DNA of 64,000 bases from Acidobacteria bacterium UBA2990 (GTDB lineage: Bacteria; Acidobacteriota; Vicinamibacteria; Vicinamibacterales; UBA8438), in assembly GCA_002347025.1 (NCBI GenBank), contig DEAE01000016.1, positions 1-64,000 on the forward strand, read 5' to 3'. Each line of letters begins with the position of its first letter. Position 1 is the first letter of the stretch. The notes below the pieces were generated by a model that saw only the letters and a list, made by a program, of their open reading frames with translations, had not been told where the DNA came from and did not search any database. This document shows, one piece after another, positions 54,532 to 63,317 of the stretch. Made by a program: the position numbers and the translations under genes.

Positions 54532-57224
54532 AAACGATCTTGGGTAACCGTTGCCAACCCATGGTCAACGGCCGACCGAGCACCGTTAGGCATTGAGGCC
54601 ACGTCGCCTCCATCAGGCTGCATCAGGACATGGCTCAGCAAATCGAGCCCTTCTACATCAAGGGCTACATAGGATCCACGTTTTAACTTCGCTGCAACTC
54701 TGTACATTAAGTCCAAGTGGTGGGGTGCAACATGAGCCGGGCTGGAATAGAACGCCAACGACCTTACCCCATAGAACGGAGCGAGGTAAGACAGTCCTCC
54801 ATAGTTGCCTATGAAGGCCTGAGCTCCACAGATTACCTTGGTCTGGACGTCGAGGTTATTACTAGGCTCAAGAAGGTGATCAATTGGGTGCACCTTTCTT
54901 GTAACGTCCGGCTTTAGATCCCAATGATCATCAAGATCATAACCAGGGTTTAACAGCACGACATCCGTAGTCTCCGTTATCCGCGTGAGCAACTTTCGAA
55001 CGAAGATGACATTGGCTTCGGTCTCTGGGAACGCCGTATTGTGATAGAACCGAACCGCAATATACCTGTCAGGCAATTTAGCCGAGATATCTGATATATC
55101 GAGGCTCGGCAGGCGCTTAAAAGATGCGAAATTCTCGATAAGATTGATTGATGTACGGCTCTTCCAATAGGGATAAAAAAGTCTATACATATACATTGGG
55201 TGAAACATCTGCACGTCTCTACGCTGAATGGACACCTTTACAAGTTTGACAACCTCTCGCTCAAAATCCGTGAAAGCTCTCTGCTTCATCTGTCCAGACG
55301 CGATCTGCTCTTCATTTCTCTTTTTCAACTGCTCAGGTGTGAAAAAATCAAACACATCGACGTAGTGATTACCTATGTTCCTGTACCAGGAAGCTACTCC
55401 GCCACGAGATACGATAATCATGCGTTCTTGATCAAATTCTCGATAAGTCTTCACCCAATTCAAGAACGGCAACCAATAAAGCAGTTCGAACCCAACCTCG
55501 CTCAGCCACGGCCCCACAATCAGCGGGCGGTCAATCTTGTGCATCTTGTCAATGACGCGGGGAATGGCCACCATCTCTTCTGTTGGCTCATCAGGATTCA
55601 TTCGCGACATAACTCGCGGAACCATATATTTCTTAACGAACCCTTTTGCCGGACGCCAACGCAACACAAGATCAAGAAGATCGAACAATGGTTTAAGTAG
55701 AAACCCGCTAACAGTCAGTGGCCTTAGCTTGCGCTGCCGTTTCACCCGCACCCGTGCAAAGTGGCGTACCACCTTCAGCCCGAGAGCCGCCGGCCACAAA
55801 ACACACCTAAACAGATATAGGGGCAGTCCAAGGCGCTCAGGCGAACCAGGAGAAAGCCGTCCTAGAGCTTCAATCCCGTCGGCTATGAGCGGCGTTGCTG
55901 GTACAGCTAAGCCTTCTGGGCGAACGAACCCCTCCAGAAAGCCTTTTCGCCTCGCGTCCTCCTTGAGTCCTTCAGTGAAAGCATGACTCAGTTGTTCGAC
56001 ATGGCGATCAAATCCTCTGGCGTTCTGAGCCAGGCCACCACCAACTTCAAGCAAATAGTGAAAATGCAGGGTACCCTCTTGAGTTCCAGCGTGTTCCTCA
56101 CTTTGAATGGTGAAGACCGGTCGACCCACAACTCCGGCTTCAATTTGAGCACTCGTGTTTACGCCGACCACCATTGCACTATGAAAGAGGGAATCAAAAA
56201 AATCGTTCTTCGAGACCTCGTCTACTGGATTGGCACCACCCAATGGCCACACTACAACATCGTTAAACTCAGCTAGATCATACTTTTGCCATGGTTGCAC
56301 ATTCTGGGGATGGGGCCGAACTAGCACAGCCGCTTCGCGCACCCTGACGTCGGTCGACGTTCGCAAAGCTCGGACCCAGCGATCGACGAACGCCGCTTCA
56401 TTCGGAGCGATAAACCCAGAGGAACAAACATACAGAATGAAAGGCTGGTCAACTGGTAATCTGACCTTGCTACAGAACTCCTCTCTCGTGGTGCTCGGCT
56501 TTCGATTGAACCACTGGTCGTAGACAGGAGCCCCAGTCACCAGGACATCAGCAGCATCTACACCATGCATCTCAACTGCCTCGTGTTTCTGGAACTCGTT
56601 CCAGACATACACGCGGTCCGGTAAGAGCCGTATCAGGCCCTTGTTTGTCAGGTTGTCCCAACTGTGAACGCACAAGCCAGTCCGGATGCCACGTGCTTGA
56701 GCACTCTTGATGTAGTCAACCTGATCTGAGCCCAGATCAACCAGTGGAGTCACCAACACAACATCTGGCTCTTGTGCAGCGATGAGCCCATCAACCCAAG
56801 AATCGGTAGGAATCGCCTGCTCAATCCACAACAGCAACTTCCAAAGCAAACGCCGGCCAGTCGCGGAGTCCACTAGGGGCAACCCGCTGAACCAAGCGAT
56901 TGTTCCGGGAAGCCGTGTCTCGGCTCGTTCCCTAAGCTTTTCAGCGATCTGATACTCAGGCGCACGATAGCGCAGATAGTCAGCCCACAGCCTTACGCCG
57001 CGAGCAAGCCCCAACCAATAGCGATACGGGGTCTTCTTTGTCAGCTCAGAATAGGTAACGCTTGGGCAATCGTCGGTCAGCTCCCAAAGCAAGCGGCCGT
57101 CACCCAGGCGGTCTTGCATCACGAACGACAAATGTATGTCGTGCCCCCGAGAAGCTAACTCACGCACGGTGGAGCCAAAATTTCGGAGTGTTCCTGGATG
57201 ACGCATCGAAAAGAAGATCTTCAT
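54528..57224 (-). CDS. GT-B glycosyltransferase-like protein (paralogue 2) fused to the conserved C-terminal module
   Basis: An 898-residue fusion. Residues 1 to about 460 match the product of 51956-53584: FFSMRHPGTLRNFGSTVREL, SWDNLTNKGLIRLLPDRVYVWN, VTGAPVYDQWFNRKPS, VLVRPHPQN and VVGVNTSAQIEAGVVGRPVF. A helical linker follows. Residues about 566-865 are the module also found after the GT2 domain and the ABC ATPase: LIVGPWLSEVGFELLYWLPF, VSRGGVASWY, VRFYHNTAFPET, AFIGNYGGLSYLAPFYGV. The frame opens at a TTG (57245), but the ATG at 57224 overlaps the ABC gene stop as ATGA and is preferred. Confidence 0.78.
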   Translation of the reverse strand: MKIFFSMRHPGTLRNFGSTVRELASRGHDIHLSFVMQDRLGDGRLLWELTDDCPSVTYSELTKKTPYRYWLGLARGVRLWADYLRYRAPEYQIAEKLRERAETRLPGTIAWFSGLPLVDSATGRRLLWKLLLWIEQAIPTDSWVDGLIAAQEPDVVLVTPLVDLGSDQVDYIKSAQARGIRTGLCVHSWDNLTNKGLIRLLPDRVYVWNEFQKHEAVEMHGVDAADVLVTGAPVYDQWFNRKPSTTREEFCSKVRLPVDQPFILYVCSSGFIAPNEAAFVDRWVRALRTSTDVRVREAAVLVRPHPQNVQPWQKYDLAEFNDVVVWPLGGANPVDEVSKNDFFDSLFHSAMVVGVNTSAQIEAGVVGRPVFTIQSEEHAGTQEGTLHFHYLLEVGGGLAQNARGFDRHVEQLSHAFTEGLKEDARRKGFLEGFVRPEGLAVPATPLIADGIEALGRLSPGSPERLGLPLYLFRCVLWPAALGLKVVRHFARVRVKRQRKLRPLTVSGFLLKPLFDLLDLVLRWRPAKGFVKKYMVPRVMSRMNPDEPTEEMVAIPRVIDKMHKIDRPLIVGPWLSEVGFELLYWLPFLNWVKTYREFDQERMIIVSRGGVASWYRNIGNHYVDVFDFFTPEQLKKRNEEQIASGQMKQRAFTDFEREVVKLVKVSIQRRDVQMFHPMYMYRLFYPYWKSRTSINLIENFASFKRLPSLDISDISAKLPDRYIAVRFYHNTAFPETEANVIFVRKLLTRITETTDVVLLNPGYDLDDHWDLKPDVTRKVHPIDHLLEPSNNLDVQTKVICGAQAFIGNYGGLSYLAPFYGVRSLAFYSSPAHVAPHHLDLMYRVAAKLKRGSYVALDVEGLDLLSHVLMQPDGGDVASMPNGARSAVDHGLATVTQDRL

Positions 57225-59095
57225 GACAAGACCTGATCTAACCAAGCACTGAGTCGCGTCGCGGTAAGTTCACTAGCTTTCTCAAGATCGACGCACTCAT
57301 CCGTAACTGTCTTCACCATGGAGCGCAAGACCCGAACATGATGCGAAAAAAGTCTGCCTTCCTTTTCAAAAATCATCAAAGTCGGCACCCGGTAGAAAGG
57401 AGGCAATAAGGAGATGCTACCGAATGTCCCAATGTAGGCACGGGCCCCGGCTATAACCTTAGCTTGCTCCCTCAACTGGCTCTCAGATCGGCCTGGCGCT
57501 GGCACGACCTGAACATTGTTCGAATCAGAGTTCCCCTGTAGCCGAGGAACAAAACCATCAGAATCGACCAACCTAACCGGTAGACGTTTGGCTAGATCGA
57601 GCGATATCCAATTCATTAAATCGCGGTGCGGCTTAGTATCCTCAAAAGAAGAGCTAAACCGGAAACCTAACACCGCGTAAGGCTGAGCTTCCTTTTGGAT
57701 TGACTCGGTCGTAGCTACCGGCGGAGTCAACGGCTCATAACGCGAATGCTCATCCAACCACGAATCTGGCAATGATCCATCCCAAACCCTCGAGCATGCA
57801 TTGAAGAGAAGAGAGGGATGGACTACGGCATAGTCCTTCGTATCAATCCGCTGTGCGACACATTCAAGCAGCTCGGTATCAAAATTCGATATCTGCTTCT
57901 GTTTCCAGGACCCAGTCTCTTTGATTCGGTCTCGATTTCGATGCTCAAACACATCAAATGAAACTAGGTCGCACACATCGATATAAGATCCCACAAGGCT
58001 GCCATACCACTCATCAACCCGTCCGCGCGACACCGCAACAACAGGCCCAGGCGGCCTACCGAATTGACTAAACATCCAGGCAACAAACGGTCGCCAATAA
58101 AGCAATTCCAGTCCCACATCAGAAAGGCACGGACCAATAATGATTGGCCTGTGTCCGTCCCAAGCCTGAGTCACATGATGGGACACATCAGGAGCAACAC
58201 CTGTTCTTTCAAGACTGCGCACAGCCCGGCGAACGATTTCGCCAGGTTCTAAGCGAACAGGGGCATCAGGTGACCGGCTACCATCCTCGACAAGCCGAGA
58301 TTGCACTTGGTCTAGGCGATTGAGCCGATAAACAAACTTGTCATAAACCGGTAGGACCATCTGAGGACTACCCTCATAAACAACATCGCCTTCATGCAAG
58401 ATCATCGCGCGTGAGAAGTTCGCTTGCTCTGGAAGACCTGCCGCTACTGACGATAGAATGAGATTCGCGCCCTGCTCTAGGACCAGCCCTACACGATCCG
58501 CCACCCGTCTCGACACCGGATCGTCACCGGCCCTCGGAAAACCGTCAAAGATACGAATGTCCTTCGGAACAACTAGAGCTGACACCAACCCCAATTGACC
58601 TCCACGCTCCTTCGGCAGGTCGATGAGCTTAGTGTCCCTCTCATCTGACAACCCTGTAATATCAAGCACCTCTTCACAGCACTTACCGGAAAGTTCGGGC
58701 TCGACGCCATGAATGGCGGTAGCAAGCTGCACACACTCCCAAACCGTCAAAAAAGCAACCATTCCCACAGGTCTGGCACCCACCAGACCCACGCGGCCAC
58801 CAGCATGGACATGCCCCGCATCGGCACGCAACATCCCCGTCAACAGCTTTGCGATAGTCGTCTTGCCAGAACCTGCCGCTCCGAGAACAAGGACGTTCTC
58901 ACCTTCTCGCATCGTGACGGAAAATCCTCGGATCGCCACCCACTCATCAGGTCGGAGACGATTCAGCGACCGCTTACCAAAACGAAAAATATCTGCGAAC
59001 ACATGTCGACGTCCCAGCTCAAAATCAGAGGTAAATACCTTGGCAAGAGCTTTACATTCAAGCAACGTCCTGGGCCTAGCCGTGCTCATCATCAC
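57221..59095 (-). CDS. ABC transporter ATPase with degenerate catalytic motifs, fused to the conserved C-terminal module
   Basis: A 624-residue fusion. Residues about 10-250 form an ABC ATPase of the KpsT/Wzt export type, with an intact Walker A (GAAGSGKTT, 72-80). The signature is only RGGQ (164-167), the Walker B region reads IRIFDGFPRAGDD with Gly where the catalytic Glu belongs, and the switch His is missing (LILSSVAAG). Residues about 316-605 are a diverged copy of the shared module: IIIGPCLSDVGLELLYWRPF, VSRGRVDEWY, AYIGTFGSISLLPPFYRVP. In Wzt a C-terminal domain recognises the glycan; a similar task is plausible here. The permease gene is 34 nt upstream. Confidence 0.82.
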   Translation of the reverse strand: MMMSTARPRTLLECKALAKVFTSDFELGRRHVFADIFRFGKRSLNRLRPDEWVAIRGFSVTMREGENVLVLGAAGSGKTTIAKLLTGMLRADAGHVHAGGRVGLVGARPVGMVAFLTVWECVQLATAIHGVEPELSGKCCEEVLDITGLSDERDTKLIDLPKERGGQLGLVSALVVPKDIRIFDGFPRAGDDPVSRRVADRVGLVLEQGANLILSSVAAGLPEQANFSRAMILHEGDVVYEGSPQMVLPVYDKFVYRLNRLDQVQSRLVEDGSRSPDAPVRLEPGEIVRRAVRSLERTGVAPDVSHHVTQAWDGHRPIIIGPCLSDVGLELLYWRPFVAWMFSQFGRPPGPVVAVSRGRVDEWYGSLVGSYIDVCDLVSFDVFEHRNRDRIKETGSWKQKQISNFDTELLECVAQRIDTKDYAVVHPSLLFNACSRVWDGSLPDSWLDEHSRYEPLTPPVATTESIQKEAQPYAVLGFRFSSSFEDTKPHRDLMNWISLDLAKRLPVRLVDSDGFVPRLQGNSDSNNVQVVPAPGRSESQLREQAKVIAGARAYIGTFGSISLLPPFYRVPTLMIFEKEGRLFSHHVRVLRSMVKTVTDECVDLEKASELTATRLSAWLDQVLS

Positions 59096-59129
59096 CTAAC
59101 CAGTAGCATCAACAAACGGTCACCCATCC

Positions 59130-59948
59130 TCAACGCCTTGCCTGAGGCAGGCTCTGCACTGCCAGGGGCATAGCTCGTTGAAAAAACAAGTAGATGCCCC
59201 CAGCCAGCACAGCGAGAAGGGCAACACACATGAGGAAAAGCAAATCATTATCCGTGGCCCCACTAACAAGCCACCGCCGAGGAATGTTAATTAGATAAGT
59301 CAGTGGATTCCAACGGTTAACCACAGCCAGTAACCCCGTTTCTGGTTCCGCGTACAAAATAGGGGCCGTCCACAACAGGACCGGAGCAAGCATTGGCAAA
59401 CCGAAGCGAAAATCAAGGTAAACGAAGGTCAAGGGAACAAAACAAGCACCCACAATTAACCCACCCAAGACGATCACGGGCAAGGCAAACACCCCCAGAG
59501 GTAGCGTCAAGGGTGGCGAAGCACTCGTCAGTAGGTAGGCAGATAAGAATAGCGCCCCATAAAACATCGAGTTAAACAACACAAGTCCAGCACCGGCCGT
59601 CAGCACTGCCTCAGGACGCAATGGACCATCAACGAATGTCCGGCGCAGTCGTCTGCCGAGCCACTGCGGAGCGATGACGGCGTCCCAGAACATCTGCCAC
59701 AGTAAGAATCCGCTCAAAGCGTAAAGCACATACTCACCTGCACTCATATCACCACCGAAACCAAAGGCATTGCCTACTAGAATCAACGGTAATACCGCCA
59801 TCAAAGGACGAGCAATAGCCCATACGTATTTCAGAAAAGCCTGCCGATAGCGCGCGCGAAAATCCCTCAGGAAAAGCAGTCGTCCGACGAAAACTAATTG
59901 CCTCACACTCGATTGCTGGGTCGACTGACATCTCCAATGCTTATTCAT
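59130..59948 (-). CDS. ABC-2 type polysaccharide export permease
   Basis: A 272-residue inner-membrane permease with six predicted helices, of the KpsM/Wzm type. FLRDFRARYRQAFLKYVWAIARPLMAVLPLI is the usual amphipathic start and first helix; LDFRFGLPMLAPVLLWTAPILYAEPE and RWNPLTYLINIPRRWLV near the C-terminus are typical. The ATG at 59948 overlaps the stop of the upstream gene as ATGA; the longer frame to 59996 would overlap by 52 nt. It pairs with the fused ABC ATPase just downstream. Confidence 0.88.
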   Translation of the reverse strand: MNKHWRCQSTQQSSVRQLVFVGRLLFLRDFRARYRQAFLKYVWAIARPLMAVLPLILVGNAFGFGGDMSAGEYVLYALSGFLLWQMFWDAVIAPQWLGRRLRRTFVDGPLRPEAVLTAGAGLVLFNSMFYGALFLSAYLLTSASPPLTLPLGVFALPVIVLGGLIVGACFVPLTFVYLDFRFGLPMLAPVLLWTAPILYAEPETGLLAVVNRWNPLTYLINIPRRWLVSGATDNDLLFLMCVALLAVLAGGIYLFFQRAMPLAVQSLPQARR

Positions 59949-61462
59949 GATTCGTTGCCCCACGCTGTTGTCTGTCGCAACGTACGGAGGACCCACCCAG
60001 CCAGACGTTCACTCGCACCACCAGCAGGAACTCCACAACAACGATGGACCAATTCACATCTCGCTTCCTCATCCTTACTTGGGTCCACCAGATAGGAACG
60101 TACTAACTCGATTAGATCGCCTGGGCTTGTTGCAATACGAGCCGCTTGAGTCTCAACTACCGCCTGGTAGTGCTCGTACTGATAATACCGACTAATTGAC
60201 AATGGTAAATCCAAGTTCGGCACCTCATCGTAGCCAACATTGACCACGGGAGTATCGAACAGGGCTGCTTCTATTGTCGTAGTCGATGCGAAATTCACGA
60301 TGACGTCACTGTGCGCTAAAGTGCCAGCCAGACGACGACGGTCGCCGATGTCCGGCGTGAAAGCATCAAAGTAATGTACGCCAGGCCCACACTGAAGCCG
60401 GTGGAACGGCTTTTCCACAAACACCCGGTGCCCATCATGAAGACCTTGATACGACTCAGTGGCATCCCTGGGGTGGACTCGCACAAGCAGCTGGACATCA
60501 GTCCCCAACTTGCTGTCTCTTGCCGCTGCAACCAAGGTTTCCACGACTTTCTCTGTGGTTGGGTACACCGGGGCAGGGGCGCTTGCTAAAGTCACTAATG
60601 GCCTTGCCGGGTCAGCCCCAAAAGCTCTAAAAAACTCCTGCCTCGTCGGAATGGTGTCACCCTGGCTATACACATCAAACGACACTGGTCCTGTGACCGC
60701 CACGCGATCGGGATGAAACCCGTGATAACGAACCGCCTCGGTCCGCATGGTCTCATTCCATACAGCCAAATGGTCAACAGGGAGAACGGTGTGGTATTTG
60801 GATGAGAGATTGTCCCACCCAAGATCGACTCCCATTTGGGGCACACCAAAGGCCTTGGCTGCATAAATAAGCGGTACCTCCAGGGGAAGGAATCCTGCAG
60901 TGGAAGTCACCAACATTACCGGCCGATAGGTTTCGAATAGACTTCGGTAACCTTCTAGATTAGTTATAGCCTGCGCTAGACGAAACCACCTACTCCGCGA
61001 TAGCGGTAGGCGGCAAACGACTGCCTTGATCGCACTTAACAATTTCCGTCCACGCCACCCATCGAGCAATCTGGCCCGATCACGCTGAAGGCGAACCGCA
61101 CGCAGCTTAGACTCCAGAAGAAATTTCTCGCTCAGGATAGAATCGACCACCCGCTCGAGGATTCCTGGTCTGAACTCAGGTAACGGCAGACAAATCACAC
61201 CGGCACATTTGAGTTCGTTGGCCAGCCGGTCGTCTGAAGCGAACGGCGACAAGACTGCAATTCTTAGACTCGGCCGCGCATCAAGCAGGAAACGGAGAAA
61301 CGACCCGCGAGCTAGGTCGGCCACATGGTGACCAGCCGGCACTGACAAAAAGATCGTCGACTGGCCGACTCGTGGACCAGACAAAGAGTGATCTAATAGC
61401 CCTTCTATCGTCTCTTTCGTTGGTCCTATCGGCAAGCTCGAAGTGACCATCATAGGATGCAA
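59945..61462 (-). CDS. GT-B surface-glycan glycosyltransferase-like protein, paralogue 3
   Basis: A 505-residue, more distant relative of the two GT-B proteins downstream. The shared donor-domain pattern is visible: FGVPQMGVDLGWDNLSSKYHTVLPVDHLAVWN, VAVTGPVSFDVYSQG, LLVRVHPRD and VIVNFASTTTIEAALFDTPVVNVGYD. The N-terminal domain is less conserved. Function as a glycosyltransferase on the exported polymer is inferred. It follows the HAD phosphatase gene after 1 nt and overlaps the permease gene by 4 nt. Confidence 0.68.
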   Translation of the reverse strand: MHPMMVTSSLPIGPTKETIEGLLDHSLSGPRVGQSTIFLSVPAGHHVADLARGSFLRFLLDARPSLRIAVLSPFASDDRLANELKCAGVICLPLPEFRPGILERVVDSILSEKFLLESKLRAVRLQRDRARLLDGWRGRKLLSAIKAVVCRLPLSRSRWFRLAQAITNLEGYRSLFETYRPVMLVTSTAGFLPLEVPLIYAAKAFGVPQMGVDLGWDNLSSKYHTVLPVDHLAVWNETMRTEAVRYHGFHPDRVAVTGPVSFDVYSQGDTIPTRQEFFRAFGADPARPLVTLASAPAPVYPTTEKVVETLVAAARDSKLGTDVQLLVRVHPRDATESYQGLHDGHRVFVEKPFHRLQCGPGVHYFDAFTPDIGDRRRLAGTLAHSDVIVNFASTTTIEAALFDTPVVNVGYDEVPNLDLPLSISRYYQYEHYQAVVETQAARIATSPGDLIELVRSYLVDPSKDEEARCELVHRCCGVPAGGASERLAGWVLRTLRQTTAWGNES

Positions 61463-61463
61463 G

Positions 61464-61964
61464 TTACGTCTTTGCTTGTGCGATCAAGTCGCAGACTTCA
61501 CGCACAGCGCCGTAGCCCCCCATCCGCGAAGTAATGAATTGGGCAACGTCCTGTACTTCAGGATAAGCATCAGCTACACAAATCGAAATGCCAACATTTC
61601 GCAGACAGTCCAGATCGTTGACATCGTTACCAACATAAGCCACGGCCCTCAGATCAAGCCCACGCTCTGTAATAATTGTTCGAAGGGTCGCCCATTTGGT
61701 ATCACCAAGGCCTTGTTTACACTCTAGTTGTAGCTTCGTAGCACGAGCCGATACAACAGGATTGGTCTCTGTTGACAGAACCATACAATCGACGCCGACC
61801 CGACCTAACATCTGCACACCTAGCCCATCCGACCTGGAACAATAAACAGATTCCCGGCCATCTTCTCCGACTAAAACTCGGTTGTCCGTGAACACCCCAT
61901 CAAAGTCAAAAACAACGAAGGTAACCGCACTGAGGTGATCCTTTGTGATTGGTATAGCCATCAT
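61464..61964 (-). CDS. KdsC-like HAD phosphatase
   Basis: A 166-residue HAD-family phosphatase of the KdsC type, which removes phosphate from 3-deoxy-2-keto sugar acids such as KDO 8-phosphate or KDN 9-phosphate. FDFDGVFTDNRVLVGEDG carries the two catalytic Asp; SRSDGLGVQML, VLSTETNPVVSARATKLQLECKQG and VGNDVNDLDCL complete the site. With NeuB-like and CMP-transferase genes in the same series, a phosphorylated nonulosonic acid intermediate is likely. The ATG has no strong ribosome-binding site and overlaps a short upstream frame. Confidence 0.87.
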   Translation of the reverse strand: MMAIPITKDHLSAVTFVVFDFDGVFTDNRVLVGEDGRESVYCSRSDGLGVQMLGRVGVDCMVLSTETNPVVSARATKLQLECKQGLGDTKWATLRTIITERGLDLRAVAYVGNDVNDLDCLRNVGISICVADAYPEVQDVAQFITSRMGGYGAVREVCDLIAQAKT

Positions 61965-62173
61965 TCGGACCGAACTTGATGAATCTTGGCCCTACCAGTC
62001 TTAAAACGGATGGTGCCGACATGCCTAGATCCAAAATTCGAACCAAGCAGAACATCAGTCATACCACCCCGCATAATCTGACGCAGCCGCCTGAAACCGG
62101 CCAAAAGAAAGTAAATTTCCCCTCCCGCCATCAAGTAGCACGCTGACTCGCCCTTTGCCGACCCGACGCCCAT
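61961..62173 (-). CDS. Small hypothetical open frame (70 aa)
   Basis: I do not recognise it. The only support is position: its stop overlaps the start of the HAD phosphatase gene by 4 nt, the coupling seen all along this series, and the HAD gene lacks its own good ribosome-binding site. The sequence is basic, with no signal peptide or clear domain. It may be a remnant of a larger gene or chance. The region 62174-62351 upstream shows nothing definite. Confidence 0.25.
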   Translation of the reverse strand: MGVGSAKGESACYLMAGGEIYFLLAGFRRLRQIMRGGMTDVLLGSNFGSRHVGTIRFKTGRAKIHQVRSE

Positions 62174-62351
62174 GGCTCCCGGCCAACTTTGCCGACGAAT
62201 TTTCTCGGTGAAGCCTCTGAGAGGGAAAACTGATCAGGGGATACAGGGGTAACAGCCAACAAGTTGAACAAATTTTACAGTATGGCACGGCGGCGATCAA
62301 TATGCATCACCTGCTGGTATCACTACCTAGGACACCGACAGTCTGGCCAAA

Positions 62352-63317
62352 TCACACTTCGAACTCGACAAGCGGTAGGTTGGCGGCCGCCACATATTTG
62401 TAGATGTCCTCTTGTTTCCTACGCATCCAAACGTCGTAACGCTTTAGCAGTCTAAAAGCATCAGCTGGGCTACAAGCTGGAATCTCTGCACCGACATCAT
62501 TACGGAGAAAATAAGCATTTACCCCGGTGGGCTCAGTTGCTACTAGTCGATACCCTTTAGCAGCACCGAGTTTAGCCAGAGCCGCTAGCGAAGCACCATA
62601 GTAAACAAATCGATGCTTATGCACGTCAAATTGTGGATCGTAGGGAATCGTAACGGCTCGGTCTGGTCCAAAAGCAGAATTGTATTCCACGACAACGACC
62701 CTCGGCGAACAAGCTGTTACAGCCTCCCAAACCCAATAATCATTCCCATCAAGATCGATACTCATAAAATCGATCTCGCCATCCAGTCCAGCATTGGCAA
62801 TCAACTCGTTAATGTTTTCACGGGTAATCCAGGCACCTAACGCGACCACGCCAGGAAAACGCCGACCAACTTGCACCATCCGCTCTTTATCACCATCAAG
62901 CATCAACCCTGTCCACCCCAACTCACTTGCGAGACAGGCTGAATTACCTCCACTCAGGCCAGACCCTACTTCCACGAACCGACGATTAGTTGAACCAATC
63001 TGTTCAAAGATCGCCAATGTGATGCCATCCTCTTCGTTTTGAGAGTTCAGACGATACCTACGAACCATTAAACGCTGAGGGTAGGGCAGGCTTTCTGAAT
63101 CCAAGTGGTGCATACGAAGGACAGCCTGCACGTCCGGACCCAACCGCGAGACCCGTCGAGACACCTTCATCAAAACCGTAGTCATTGCCTGCTGCTCAGT
63201 CTCGAGGGTTTCCAACCTCTTGTTGGCTGCGGTCAATTCCAAACGCAGGAGGCGAATCTCATCTAGCAACTCTTGATAAGCACGGCCGGTCTCCACATCT
63301 TCATCCTCAATCATCAC
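62352..63317 (-). CDS. FkbM-like methyltransferase-fold protein, paralogue C
   Basis: A 321-residue paralogue with an N-terminal coiled coil (residues about 5-55, LRLLRLELTAANKRLETLE-like) and the same core: SQNEEDGITLAIF, RFVEVGSGLSGGNSACL, GLMLDGD, DFMSIDLDGNDYWVWEAV and VNAYFLRNDVG. It is closest to paralogue A at 33440-34468. The likely function is SAM-dependent sugar methylation; not proven. It overlaps the small coiled-coil gene upstream by 4 nt. Confidence 0.72.
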   Translation of the reverse strand: MMIEDEDVETGRAYQELLDEIRLLRLELTAANKRLETLETEQQAMTTVLMKVSRRVSRLGPDVQAVLRMHHLDSESLPYPQRLMVRRYRLNSQNEEDGITLAIFEQIGSTNRRFVEVGSGLSGGNSACLASELGWTGLMLDGDKERMVQVGRRFPGVVALGAWITRENINELIANAGLDGEIDFMSIDLDGNDYWVWEAVTACSPRVVVVEYNSAFGPDRAVTIPYDPQFDVHKHRFVYYGASLAALAKLGAAKGYRLVATEPTGVNAYFLRNDVGAEIPACSPADAFRLLKRYDVWMRRKQEDIYKYVAAANLPLVEFEV

